A stretch of 64,000 bases of DNA, taken from positions 1-64,000 of the forward strand of contig CAJUFP010000007.1 in assembly GCA_910585645.1 (NCBI GenBank), given 5' to 3'. Each line of letters begins with the position of its first letter. The first letter of the stretch is position 1. Both the position numbers and the translations under genes were made by a program. Below are positions 44,106 to 52,774 of this stretch, in pieces. The notes beneath the pieces are model-generated. The model ran no database searches and was not told the origin of the DNA. It worked only from the letters and a program-made list of their open reading frames with translations. This DNA comes from an uncultured Hungatella sp. Lineage in GTDB: Bacteria > Bacillota > Clostridia > Lachnospirales > Lachnospiraceae.

Positions 44106-44799
44106 GACCACGGATGATCGCCCGGTTTAAAGGCTCATAGGCCCCTCTGGGAAGGGGAAGGACAGCCCCGTCCAAAAGGTAAACCTCTGTCTTAGTCACC
44201 CTGCGGATAAAGGCCAGATTCAAAATCATGGAACGCCCAACCCTGGAAAAACCGGTCCCCAGCTGGCTTTCAAAATCCCGCAGGGAACGTTTCACCGTAT
44301 AATCCTTTTTCCCGTGGACCGTAACATAGTTCCTGCACACCTCCAGGTATCGGATCTCTCCCAACGGAATCCTCACCATCTCCCCCGAAACCTCCAGATT
44401 TAAAAACCGCTGCCCTTTCCTTCGCCGCTCCACCCCCTTATCCAGCACGGCAAATAATTTCTCCTGTTTCACCGGTTTTAAAAGATAGTGGAGGGCAGAC
44501 ACATCATACCCCTCCCCGATATAATCCCAGTATCCTGTGATGAACACCAGCTGCTGCTCCTCACTGTCCCGGCGCACCCGTTTGGCCAGGGTAACGCCGT
44601 CCATTCCCCCCATCTCAATGTCCAGCAGCAGAAAATCAAAAGTTTTGTCCTCCTCATAGCGAAACAAAAACGCCTCCGCAGACGGGAATATCTCCGTAAA
44701 GACAGGAATCCCCCGCTCACAGGCCCAGATATTCAAAAGCTTCTCCACATAGGCGGAGTCTATGGGGTTGTCATCACAGATAGCTATGCGGCAGGACAT
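44098..44799 (-). CDS. LytTR-family response regulator
   Basis: About 233 residues from the ATG at 44799 (AAAGGAAG upstream). The receiver domain has the acidic pair CDDN, the phospho-Asp in FLLLDIEMGGMDG and the Lys in YLLKPV. The LytTR DNA-binding domain (~135-230) has IRYLEVCRNYVTVHG and FSRVGRSMILNLAFIRRV. Such regulators pair with GHKL kinases and control bacteriocin, transporter or virulence genes. The only kinase nearby is the shortened one at 40818-41480. Confidence 0.92.
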   Translation of the reverse strand: MSCRIAICDDNPIDSAYVEKLLNIWACERGIPVFTEIFPSAEAFLFRYEEDKTFDFLLLDIEMGGMDGVTLAKRVRRDSEEQQLVFITGYWDYIGEGYDVSALHYLLKPVKQEKLFAVLDKGVERRRKGQRFLNLEVSGEMVRIPLGEIRYLEVCRNYVTVHGKKDYTVKRSLRDFESQLGTGFSRVGRSMILNLAFIRRVTKTEVYLLDGAVLPLPRGAYEPLNRAIIRGHG

Positions 44800-45028
44800 A
44801 GGGTTGTCTTCCTTTCTATAAAATAAGTCATCATGTATCATATATAAATCCCACAGGTAATCTCCCATCACATACAAAATACTCTAATCAATCTCTGGCA
44901 CCTAAATTATACCATATCCTCACCACATTTCACCTAAAATCTTTTCATAAACATCCCCTTCCGCGCAAAAAGCACCAGCCATGCCTGACTGATGCCCTTT
45001 CTGTCACTCTCAACGCCTGCAGCAAAAA

Positions 45029-45439
45029 CTATTCGATTGCCCTAATCCCCATACGGTTCAGACGTTCCAGATTCTCCTTCATGTTCCGCAGCACCTCCGG
45101 CGAATGCCCGGTCCAGCCAACCACCTCTCCAACAATCCGTAAAGGTGCCTGTGTGCGGTAAGATTTTGTAGGATTGCCGGGAAATTTTTTATCCGTCACG
45201 TTCGGGTCATCCTCAAACTCCCCCTCCGGCTCCACAACATAAATCCTCTGCCTGCCCTCCCCGGCCGCTAACTCCGCGCCCCAGACAGCCGCATCCAGCG
45301 TTCCCGCAAAGTAAACATATTTTGCCGTCCTGTCCGCATAATTGGACAAAAACCCTTTTGTCAAAAAATCACCTGTCTTCAGATCCGCCTTTGTCCCATG
45401 AAAAAAAGTACCGCGGCTAAATGTTATCTTCTCATCCAT
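45029..45439 (-). CDS. arr: Rifamycin ADP-ribosyltransferase (Arr)
   Basis: 136 residues, the full family length. Diagnostic segments are FFHGTKADLKTGD, SNYADRTAKYVYF, DAAVWGAELAAGEGR, RIYVVEPEGEFEDDPNVTDKKFPGN (in two parts) and SYRTQAPLRIVGEV. Arr transfers ADP-ribose from NAD to rifampicin and related drugs, inactivating them. It has its own consensus promoter and no mobile gene next to it, so it appears to be a resident chromosomal resistance gene. Confidence 0.95.
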   Translation of the reverse strand: MDEKITFSRGTFFHGTKADLKTGDFLTKGFLSNYADRTAKYVYFAGTLDAAVWGAELAAGEGRQRIYVVEPEGEFEDDPNVTDKKFPGNPTKSYRTQAPLRIVGEVVGWTGHSPEVLRNMKENLERLNRMGIRAIE

Positions 45440-45469
45440 CCAAATACCCTCCTTTCAATCACAGACCCC

Positions 45470-45498
45470 ATTATATGAAAAAAATTCTTTCCTAACAA
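45470..45498 (-). promoter_or_regulatory. arr promoter
   Basis: TTGTTA (45498-45493), 17 bp, TATAAT (45475-45470) on the minus strand, about 30 bp before the start codon. Confidence 0.8.
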
Positions 45499-45600
45499 GT
45501 CTGTAAATATTACCCGTTTTATTGTATAATAAAAATATAGGCAAACAAATAACTTATCTGATTGCGCAAGGGCCATTGGCCATAAGGCCTTTCTGGAAAA

Positions 45601-45628
45601 AAAAGAGCTGCTTCGCGCAACTCTTTTT
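45601..45628 (-). terminator. Terminator of the fructose operon
   Basis: AAAAGAGCTGC / GCAACTCTTTTT with a 5-nt loop and a T run on the minus strand, 83 bp after the fruA stop. Confidence 0.8.
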
Positions 45629-45710
45629 CATATATGCATATATTTCCATATCTGCATATCCTGTTACCGTGGTCTGGTCCGCACACGGGTATAACCTTCT
45701 CCTAATTCCG

Positions 45711-47684
45711 TCACCTCTCCTCCTCTTTCAATTCCTTCCTAAGCAGTCCCAGAATCCCGCATCCCACAACCGCTCCGATCAGCACTGCCAAAAGATACCC
45801 CACAGGATTCCCGATGGTCGGCAGAACAAAGATGCCACCGTGAGGCGCTCTTAACGTACACCCAAAAGCCATTGACAGCCCGCCTGCCACAGCCGCCCCA
45901 ACAGCGCAGGACGGAATGATTCTCAATGGATCCGACGCCGCAAAGGGAATGGCTCCCTCCGTGATAAACGACAGTCCCATAATAAAATTCACGATTCCTG
46001 ACTGACACTCTTTCCGCGTAAATTTCTTCCGAAACAAAACCGTACACAGCCCGATGGCAATAGGAGGAACCATGCCGCCCGCCATCACAGCCGCCATAAC
46101 CTCAAAATTTCCCTCCGCCAGCTGAGCCGTCCCGAACACATAGGACGCCTTGTTAAAAGGACCGCCCATGTCAATGGACATCATACCGCCCAGAATCATC
46201 CCCAGCACAACCCGGCTTGCGCCGCCCATGCCGTTTAAAAAGCCGGTAAGCCCGTCATTGATCATTCCCATGTACGGATTGATGAACGTAGTCACAACAG
46301 CCCCAAGCAAAATCCCCAGCACCGGGTACAAAAGCACCGGCTTAATCCCCTCCAGAGACTTGGGCAGTTTGGAAAATGCCTTCTTCAGCCCCAGGACAAG
46401 ATATCCGCCTGCAAATCCCGCAAACAGCGCTCCCAGAAATCCCGCATTGACCGCTCCGCCCTCAGGACAGGCAAACGTCATCCCCATCTTCGCCACTGTC
46501 CCGGACACAAACCCCACAGCCAGCCCCGGCCGGTCCGCGATGCTCATGGCAATATACCCGGAAAGCACAGGAAGCATCATGCCGAAGGCCTGCTCACCGA
46601 TGGTTTTCAAGTACGCTGCCAGCGGCGTATTCTTCCCGAAATTAGACGGGTCAATAGAATAGTCGTCAAAGAGGAACGCCAGCGCGATCAAAAGCCCGCC
46701 GCCGATGACAAAGGGAAGCATGTGGGAAACACCGTTCATCAGGTGCTTGTAAATCTTTCTCCCCGCGCTGTCTCCGCTCCCTGAGGATACCGAACCTCCC
46801 TCTCCGCCTCCCGCGTGGCGGTAAACCGGAACCTGGCCGGACACGGCCTTCTCAATCAGCTGCTCCGCCTTGTGTATCCCGTCCGCCACCGGAACCTGGA
46901 GAACCGGTTTCCCGTCAAACCTGGCCATCTCAATCTCCCTGTCCGCGGCCACGATAATGGCCTCCGCCCGGGCAATCTCCTCCCTGGTCAGCACATTCTG
47001 GGCCCCGCCGGAACCGTCCGTCTCCGCCTTCAGGGCAATCCCCATCTTCTTCGCCGTGTTCTCCAGATTTTCCGCCGCCATATACGTATGAGCAATTCCT
47101 GTTGGGCAGGCGGTTACGGCCAGAAGCCGGTACCCGGTCTTATCTCCCCCTTTACTGCCCTTATCCTGTCCCTGGCTTCCCAGCGCCTTGCTGTTATCGC
47201 CGCCTTTTCCCTCCGCCTCACCGTACTTGGCGGTTTCCGCCTCATCAATAATCTTCAAAAATTCATCCTTATCAGAAGCATGAATCAGATTATCCTTAAA
47301 CCCCGGCGTCATCAAAAGGGTGGACAACCTGGCAAGGGCCTCCAGATGAACATCCGCCCCTTCCGCCGGAGCCGCGATCATAAACAGCAGATTGGCCATG
47401 GAGCCGTCAAAAGCGTCATAGTCCACGCCCTCTGGCACCGTAACCGCCGCCAGCCCCGGTTCCTTCACCGCCGCCACCTTGGCATGGGGAATGGCAATCC
47501 CGTCTCCCACCGCCGTGCTCCCTAAAGCCTCCCTGGCAAGAATCCCCTCCTTGTATCCCGCCCGGTCATGAAGCCGTCCGCCAGCCTCCATAAGGCCTGT
47601 CAATTTGTCGATGGCATCTTCCTTGGAACTTAATGCCACGCCCAGTTCAATACTCTCCCTCTTTAACAATTCCGTAATCCTCAT
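45711..47684 (-). CDS. fruA: PTS fructose-specific transporter, EIIABC fusion
   Basis: 657 residues in the order IIA-IIB-IIC. IIA: phospho-His67 in AIPHAKV. A Gly/Lys-rich linker covers ~155-183. IIB: phospho-Cys193 in VTACPTGIAHTYMAAE. IIC (~305-650): fructose-type membrane domain with about nine to ten segments (FVIGGGLLIALAFL, FINPYMGMINDGL, MSIDMGGPFNKASYVFG). It takes up fructose as fructose 1-phosphate, used by FruK encoded just upstream. Confidence 0.96.
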   Translation of the reverse strand: MRITELLKRESIELGVALSSKEDAIDKLTGLMEAGGRLHDRAGYKEGILAREALGSTAVGDGIAIPHAKVAAVKEPGLAAVTVPEGVDYDAFDGSMANLLFMIAAPAEGADVHLEALARLSTLLMTPGFKDNLIHASDKDEFLKIIDEAETAKYGEAEGKGGDNSKALGSQGQDKGSKGGDKTGYRLLAVTACPTGIAHTYMAAENLENTAKKMGIALKAETDGSGGAQNVLTREEIARAEAIIVAADREIEMARFDGKPVLQVPVADGIHKAEQLIEKAVSGQVPVYRHAGGGEGGSVSSGSGDSAGRKIYKHLMNGVSHMLPFVIGGGLLIALAFLFDDYSIDPSNFGKNTPLAAYLKTIGEQAFGMMLPVLSGYIAMSIADRPGLAVGFVSGTVAKMGMTFACPEGGAVNAGFLGALFAGFAGGYLVLGLKKAFSKLPKSLEGIKPVLLYPVLGILLGAVVTTFINPYMGMINDGLTGFLNGMGGASRVVLGMILGGMMSIDMGGPFNKASYVFGTAQLAEGNFEVMAAVMAGGMVPPIAIGLCTVLFRKKFTRKECQSGIVNFIMGLSFITEGAIPFAASDPLRIIPSCAVGAAVAGGLSMAFGCTLRAPHGGIFVLPTIGNPVGYLLAVLIGAVVGCGILGLLRKELKEEER

Positions 47685-47749
47685 CTGATTCCCTCCTGCT
47701 GATTTTTCTGACTATATAAACACGTCTCTCCGTCTAACCTGACCTCCCG

Positions 47750-47822
47750 GATCTATCTTTCCTGGTCTGCTTTACCGGGTCCGTCTTTCCTGGCCCGCCT
47801 TACCTGGTCGGCCTTCCCTAAT
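47750..47822. repeat. Short imperfect repeats between fruK and fruA
   Basis: Four units of the type CTTTCCTGGTCTGC / CTTTACCGGGTCCG / CTTTCCTGGCCCGC / CTTACCTGGTCGGC, about 18 bp apart. No hairpin or gene; function unknown. Confidence 0.5.
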
Positions 47823-47823
47823 C

Positions 47824-48744
47824 CTATACCATCCCCTGGCCCTCCAGCTCCCTGTACAGCCTCATAATCTCATCCTTTGTCCCCAGTCCGTCAGAAAATG
47901 CCGTAGCCCCTCCTGCCGCCGTCCCCAGCCGCAGCGCGTGAGCGTAATCCTTTCTCTCCAGATACCCGGCCAAAAATCCCGCCACCATGGAATCCCCGGC
48001 CCCGACGGAATTTTTCACAACGCCTCTGGCCACTCCCATCTGATACACTCTTCCGCCCTCCGTCACCAGCAGGGAACCATCCCCTGCCATGGACACCAGC
48101 ACATTCCTTGCCCCCATACCCTGAAGCCGCCTTGCGTACTCCGCAACCGCCGCCTCATTCTCCAGAGCCACCCCGAACATGGCTCCCAGCTCATGATTGT
48201 TAGGCTTAATGAGGAAGGGGTGATACTTTAACACGTTCAGCAGAAGGTCCTTCTCCGCGTCCACCACAGCGGCCACGCCCTTCCCCTCAAGCCGCGCCAG
48301 GATAGACTCATAGATCCTGCTGTCAATGGACGCCGGAATGCTTCCCGAAAGCACCAGCACATCCCCCTCATTCAGACAGTCCAGCTTCCCCAGCAGAGTC
48401 TCCACATCCCCGGCTGTAATCTCCGGCCCCATGCCGTTGATCTCACTCTCCTCATCTGATTTCAGCTTCACGTTAATCCTGGACATTCCCCTCTCCACCC
48501 GGATAAAATCAGAAGAAAATCCAAGGCTTCTTACCCCTCTCTCAATCTCATCCCCCGTAAAGCCTGCCACAAATCCCAGAGCCGTGCTGTCATAGCCCAG
48601 GTTCGCCAGAACCGCCGACACATTGATGCCCTTCCCTCCATAGAAAATGTGCTCCTCCACGGTCCGGTTCACAGCCCCCGGAGTAAAATGCTCCACCCTC
48701 ACCACATAGTCCAGAGCCGGATTAAACGTTACGGTATAAATCAT
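47824..48744 (-). CDS. fruK: 1-phosphofructokinase
   Basis: 306 residues, PfkB family: FNPALDYVV at the start, GGKGINVSAVLANLG, and the catalytic GAGDSMVAGFLAGY near residue 250 whose Asp acts as base. It phosphorylates fructose 1-phosphate to fructose 1,6-bisphosphate. First gene of fruK-fruA. The DeoR-type regulator FruR that usually leads this operon is absent; a 19-bp palindrome lies in the leader. Confidence 0.95.
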   Translation of the reverse strand: MIYTVTFNPALDYVVRVEHFTPGAVNRTVEEHIFYGGKGINVSAVLANLGYDSTALGFVAGFTGDEIERGVRSLGFSSDFIRVERGMSRINVKLKSDEESEINGMGPEITAGDVETLLGKLDCLNEGDVLVLSGSIPASIDSRIYESILARLEGKGVAAVVDAEKDLLLNVLKYHPFLIKPNNHELGAMFGVALENEAAVAEYARRLQGMGARNVLVSMAGDGSLLVTEGGRVYQMGVARGVVKNSVGAGDSMVAGFLAGYLERKDYAHALRLGTAAGGATAFSDGLGTKDEIMRLYRELEGQGMV

Positions 48745-48766
48745 TTCTGTCTTCTCCTTTTCGTTT

Positions 48767-48785
48767 TAAGAAATTTTATTTCTTA
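48767..48785. promoter_or_regulatory. Palindromic operator in the fru leader
   Basis: TAAGAAAT-ttt-ATTTCTTA is perfect and lies just downstream of the predicted start site, a typical repressor position. A related half-site CAAGAAATTTTTTT is upstream of the -35. Confidence 0.65.
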
Positions 48786-48795
48786 CGTTGGCATT

Positions 48796-48824
48796 ATCAT
48801 ACCATGATTGTTTTATTTCGTCAA
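48796..48824 (-). promoter_or_regulatory. fruK-fruA promoter
   Basis: TTGACG (48824-48819), 17 bp, TATGAT (48801-48796) on the minus strand. Confidence 0.85.
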
Positions 48825-48839
48825 TACTTATTTTCAAGA

Positions 48840-49060
48840 AATTTTTTTACATTAAATCATCCTATCGCAGGTAGGTCGGAACTTTAAATTCGTCATATTG
48901 CTGTATAATTGAGTGGGCAAAGGCCGGGATTGTCACGGAGCCAGGAGGGAAGCTCCTCTGTGGCGGTGGGGCGTGTTGTATTTTCTCATGACTGTGAACC
49001 TCCTTTCGTGGGTGGATTGTTTCAAGCGGCGCAAGCCGCAAAAGGCAAAAATGGACGCAA
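48840..49060. other. Intergenic stretch upstream of the fru promoter
   Basis: On the minus strand a short frame (ATG near 48991, 18 codons) follows an excellent AAAGGAGG site, but it is too short to judge and has no known relative. A GCGGC-ttgc-GCCGC hairpin is nearby. No gene is supported. Confidence 0.3.
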
Positions 49061-49095
49061 AAAAACAGGAAACCTTATCTTGATTTCCTGTTGTA
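49061..49095 (-). terminator. Terminator of the ECF/anti-sigma operon
   Basis: AACAGGAAA ... TTTCCTGTT stem with an 11-nt loop, followed by TTTTTTTG on the minus strand, about 40 bp past the anti-sigma stop. Confidence 0.85.
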
Positions 49096-49132
49096 CTCCG
49101 GCAGTGTCCGTATATTTTCCCAATATCTTGTT

Positions 49133-50053
49133 CTACTGTCTGCTGATAATGGAATAGTCATCTGTATATTCCTCCGACTGATAATCATTAATTAAAATCT
49201 GATATGGCTTGTCTAAAGAAATCCAGATTTCAAAATCTCTGCTTTCAAAGTCGCCGTCGGTAATCAATTGGTCATTAAATGTCCAAAATGTTGCGTTTTC
49301 ACCAATTACGGATTGAACAGAATAACAGATCCCCTCTACCCCATTTACGGTTTCAATCCCACCGTTATAACTTAATGCGTCCTTGGTTCTGTCCAGTTCT
49401 GTAAGATGATTGTAAATTTCATTCTCCAATTCTATCAGTTTTTCGTTGTGGTAATGCTTCCAATTATATACCTCTCGCTGGTCAAAATCCGGACAGGCAA
49501 GATACGCCGTTTTACCTTTCATATTGGGAACGGATATGTTAAACTCTCTTTTCTCCGATTGAAAAGGCAATGTTTCGGCTCCATATACAAACACATTTAC
49601 AGCGTTGCTGTTTTCTTCACTCTGTTTCCAAACCACGCGGCTGACCCGGCAGGAAGCAAATTTGACTGTACCACTTATTTCAAGACAATTTGTTTCTTCA
49701 TTGTATGAAAGATCATCTACACTCATTGCGTGAGTAGATACAGGAACGCCGATTACAAAGACTCTTACAAAAGCGGATAGTAAAAGAAATACCAGCAACC
49801 CTGTAGTAACTCCAACGGCAATTTTCAACTTTCTGGTATGTTGCCGCAATTTTTTAAATCCGTCAAGCGCAATTTGTTCTTTTGCTTCCATTCCAGTATT
49901 CAACTCTTCTTTCATTTCCAGATAGGCTCTATTACATTTTTCACACTCTTCCAAATGCCCTTTTACTACATCTTCCCCTGCTTCGCTTAAAACTCCGTCA
50001 ATATATCCGGGAAGCAGATCCTTGATTATATCGCAGGAATAATTTTTATTCAT
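49133..50053 (-). CDS. Anti-sigma factor with zinc-finger domain
   Basis: 306 residues. Residues 1-50 form a zf-HC2-like anti-sigma domain (CDIIKDLLPGYIDG, then HLEECEKCNRAYLEM, giving the His-x3-Cys-x2-Cys zinc motif). One membrane segment lies at ~80-100 (GVTTGLLVFLLLSAFVRVFV). The ~200-residue outside domain is unrecognised and may be the sensor. It overlaps the sigma gene by 8 bp; binding of the N-terminal domain to the sigma factor would keep it inactive until a signal at the membrane. Confidence 0.88.
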   Translation of the reverse strand: MNKNYSCDIIKDLLPGYIDGVLSEAGEDVVKGHLEECEKCNRAYLEMKEELNTGMEAKEQIALDGFKKLRQHTRKLKIAVGVTTGLLVFLLLSAFVRVFVIGVPVSTHAMSVDDLSYNEETNCLEISGTVKFASCRVSRVVWKQSEENSNAVNVFVYGAETLPFQSEKREFNISVPNMKGKTAYLACPDFDQREVYNWKHYHNEKLIELENEIYNHLTELDRTKDALSYNGGIETVNGVEGICYSVQSVIGENATFWTFNDQLITDGDFESRDFEIWISLDKPYQILINDYQSEEYTDDYSIISRQ

Positions 50054-50555
50054 GTGCCTTCAACTCCTTTTTGATTTTCTGTTTTGCTCGATAAAAAACC
50101 GTCCTACTCCAATTTTCACTCTTTCCTAAAATTGCTCCTATTTCACGAAAAGAAAGTTCGCCCGTAATTCGATATAAAATAACTTCCCGTTCTAACTCTG
50201 GCAAATGATGGATTGCCTGATAAAGCTCTATTTTATTTTCCTGATTCAGTACGCTGGTCTCTCCGTTCGGTGAAGAATCATCCGGTAAATAATCTGCCAA
50301 TTCTACCATTTCCGTACGCTTCTTTTTTCGAAGCTCCTGGTATAAAACATGTTTCGCTATCTGGCAAAGCCATACAGATAATTTACAAGAGCCGTTATAA
50401 CGTGAAATGGAGCCTACCGCCCGTAAAAATGTTTCCTGCATTAGTTCTTGAGACCATTCTACATCCTGCGTATAGGAATATAAAAAACGGTAAACTAAAC
50501 TCGCATATTCTTGATAAACCGAATCCATGTCTATATTTTTACAAGAATCCTGCAC
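50046..50555 (-). CDS. ECF sigma factor
   Basis: 169 residues. Region 2 (EYASLVYRFLYSYTQDVEWSQELMQETFLRA) and region 4 (LPELEREVILYRITGELSFREIGAILGKSENWSRTVFYRAKQKIK in parts) are clear. It directs RNA polymerase to stress-type promoters and is coupled to the downstream anti-sigma gene. Confidence 0.92.
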   Translation of the reverse strand: MQDSCKNIDMDSVYQEYASLVYRFLYSYTQDVEWSQELMQETFLRAVGSISRYNGSCKLSVWLCQIAKHVLYQELRKKKRTEMVELADYLPDDSSPNGETSVLNQENKIELYQAIHHLPELEREVILYRITGELSFREIGAILGKSENWSRTVFYRAKQKIKKELKAHE

Positions 50556-50677
50556 TTTTTCACCTCCTCGTAAGTAAACTTTTAAGTTATACAGGATATT
50601 TGCTATAACTTATCTCTTATATCACATAATAACGGTGTTTGTTACAACATAACGCAATTTTTTCAAAATTATTATTA

Positions 50678-50706
50678 TTGAAAACCCTCTCCTCTTATGG
50701 TATCCT
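50678..50706 (+). promoter_or_regulatory. Promoter of the MurR/RpiR gene
   Basis: TTGAAA (50678-50683), 17 bp, TATCCT (50701-50706). The predicted start near 50713 rules out earlier in-frame ATGs at 50639 and 50711. Confidence 0.7.
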
Positions 50707-50746
50707 ATATATGAAACAAAATTACACAACCGGAGATCAACAAGAA

Positions 50747-51601
50747 ATGAACAATCAAAGCATTATGGGAATCATCTGCTCCTCCTATGAGCAGTTTTTC
50801 GACGCCGAAAAAAGAATCGCAGACTATATCCTGGAAAACAAAAAGTCCGTAGTAGATATGACCGTAGCCCAGCTAGCAAAAGCCAGCGGCACCAGCGATG
50901 CCACAGTATCCCGCTTCTGCCGCCGGTGCGGTTTCAAAGGATTCCAAAGCCTGAAAATCGACCTGGCAAAAGAAGTCATCGAAGAAGAGCGGGACAGCCT
51001 CCAGGTATCCAATGAGATCGACCGGGGAAACCTTGCCCAGTCCCTCCAGAACATTCTGGCCAACAAGACCGCGGAGATGACCGCCACCATGGGTATGCTG
51101 GACACGGACAACCTGGAAACCATCCTCCGCATCCTGGAAAACGCCCGCATCATCCAGTTTGCCGCTGTGGGCAACACCATTCCCGTGGCCATGGACGGAG
51201 CCTTCAAGTTCAATCAGCTGGGGCTCTGTTCCGTGTCCGGAACCATCTGGGAAGGCCAAGTGGCCCACACCTACAACTTAGGCCCTGCGGATGTGGTGCT
51301 CATCATCTCCAACTCCGGAACCTCCAGAAGGCTTCTGACCCTGGCCAAAGGAGCCCACGAAAACGGCGCCCGCGTCATCGTCATCACCAACAATGACACG
51401 TCCCCCCTTGCCAGGATCAGCGATTACCGCATCATCACCGCCACCAGGGAAAAGCTTCTCACCGGCGATTTCTGGTTCTCCCGGATCCCCGCCATGATGG
51501 TCATTGAAACTTTGTACCTGCTTCTGTTTGTCAGCAGGCAGGACGCCAAGGCCCACATCCGCCGCCATGAAGACTCAATCCGCCAGGATAAACTGATCTG
51601 A
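50747..51601 (+). CDS. MurR/RpiR-family transcriptional regulator
   Basis: About 284 residues from the ATG at 50747. An N-terminal helix-turn-helix (FDAEKRIADYILENKKSVVDMTVAQLAKASGTSDATVSRFCRRCG region) is followed by a SIS sugar-phosphate-binding domain (residues ~115-260: IQFAAVGNTIPVAMD, ADVVLIISNSGTSRRLLTLAK). Such regulators sense phosphosugars. It stands alone with its own promoter and terminator; the fru operon or the nearby rpiB are possible targets. Confidence 0.92.
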   Translation: MNNQSIMGIICSSYEQFFDAEKRIADYILENKKSVVDMTVAQLAKASGTSDATVSRFCRRCGFKGFQSLKIDLAKEVIEEERDSLQVSNEIDRGNLAQSLQNILANKTAEMTATMGMLDTDNLETILRILENARIIQFAAVGNTIPVAMDGAFKFNQLGLCSVSGTIWEGQVAHTYNLGPADVVLIISNSGTSRRLLTLAKGAHENGARVIVITNNDTSPLARISDYRIITATREKLLTGDFWFSRIPAMMVIETLYLLLFVSRQDAKAHIRRHEDSIRQDKLI

Positions 51602-51610
51602 GTCCGCATT

Positions 51611-51651
51611 AAAAAGTCCTGTGCCGGTTCATTCCCCACAGGACTTTTTTT
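51611..51651 (+). terminator. Terminator after the MurR/RpiR gene
   Basis: AAAAAGTCCTGT (51611-51622) / ACAGGACTTTTTTT (51638-51651). Confidence 0.92.
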
Positions 51652-51717
51652 GCCAAACTTCTATCAAACTATATTGCCGTTTCACCAGCACGGCTGTCCC
51701 CTCACTCCCCCCAGTCC

Positions 51718-51984
51718 ATGGTACTGGCATGGTGTCTCAACGGAGCCGCCCAGTCCATGACCTGGTCCCCCATCCTCTGGGTCTTTTCCGAATATATGCC
51801 GGCCAGTCAGCAGAAAAAGAAAAAGGTCTGCGTCAGCATCGCCACCTACGGCCTGGGCGCCGTGGCCGATGTGTACGGCTGGTCCATGCTCATTAAGTGC
51901 CTTGGCGTATCCGCCCTGGGAGGCGTTGTGCTGTGCATTCTGGCAGGGCCTAAGTGGAGGAAGTTTCTGGTATCTAACCGATAG
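51718..51984 (+). pseudogene. Remnant of an MFS transporter
   Basis: The 88-codon frame holds NGAAQSMTWSPILWVFSEYM, ASQQKKKKVCVSIATYGLGAVAD and YGWSMLIKCLGVSALGGVVLC. The first part resembles the inner region of organophosphate-type MFS carriers (a loop with WxP and a basic QKKK segment), the last part a final membrane helix. A whole carrier needs ~400 residues, so most of it has been deleted. Codon use is like the chromosome. Confidence 0.55.
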
Positions 51985-52133
51985 GGAAACAGATAGAGAA
52001 ACGAAAGAACTCATCTCAAACCGGCTCAGACGGATTATCATGTCAGATAATCCCCCTAAAAGAAAATGCTCAGTAAGTCCCTGCCATACGGCAGGGACCT
52101 TTGTATACAGAAAAGAAGATACCTATGGATTTA

Positions 52134-52769
52134 TCATCTCCCCTTTAACCCCTCCATCAATTCCAACAGCCCCTTATCCCTCCCATGCCTCATCACATAC
52201 TCATAAACCGACTCATAATCCAAAGCCGCCTGCAGATTCTCCCCATCCAAAAGCGGCAGAACATCCGCCAACGGCCTTTTACACACCCCATTCATATCCT
52301 TCACCTGCCCGGCGTCCCGCCTTTTCCTCTGCGCGTCCCCAGGCGGATAACCGCAGCCCGCAGGCCCGTCAAACAACGCCCTCATAGTCTCCCTAAAATT
52401 GATCTCCCCGCCCCACCCCCATCCCGTTCCCAGAGGGTAGGAAACCGCGTTTCCGCCATTGATCCTGCCAAATAAAAACGCGTCCGTCACATGTTCCACA
52501 TACCCGCACAGGACGCCCGGCAGGCTGTTGCAGGCCAGCATCATCCCCTGGCCGGAAGAGCAGCCTGTCACAATAAAATCCACGGACCGGCTCTCCAGCA
52601 GCAGGCTGATGCAAATAGCCGCCTGCACGTAGGACATCTCCACATCCGCGCCGCCAAACACCCCAAAATTAATAACCTGATGTTCCCGCGGCGCAGCCTC
52701 CCTCACACAAGCTTCCATAACAGCGTTCTTTTCCCTCTGGGAGCTGGCCTGGATGATTCCGATTTTCAT
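52134..52769 (-). CDS. RpiB/LacA/LacB-type sugar-phosphate isomerase
   Basis: About 211 residues from the ATG at 52769 (GAGGTGAAGGA upstream). The family marks are KIGIIQASSQREKN, VINFGVF, and DFIVTGCSSGQGMMLACNSLPGV with the active-site Cys region (CSSGQG). Members interconvert aldose and ketose phosphates such as ribose 5-phosphate. The protein is longer than standard RpiB (~150) with an extra C-terminal ~60 residues, as in a distinct Lachnospiraceae branch. It starts right after the downstream-facing lipoprotein gene's stop and shares its direction. Confidence 0.82.
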   Translation of the reverse strand: MKIGIIQASSQREKNAVMEACVREAAPREHQVINFGVFGGADVEMSYVQAAICISLLLESRSVDFIVTGCSSGQGMMLACNSLPGVLCGYVEHVTDAFLFGRINGGNAVSYPLGTGWGWGGEINFRETMRALFDGPAGCGYPPGDAQRKRRDAGQVKDMNGVCKRPLADVLPLLDGENLQAALDYESVYEYVMRHGRDKGLLELMEGLKGR

Positions 52770-52774
52770 TTCCT

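Noticed and set aside
48909..49157. Plus-strand 82-codon frame before the anti-sigma terminator
   Set aside because: No binding site, and it runs through a terminator stem.
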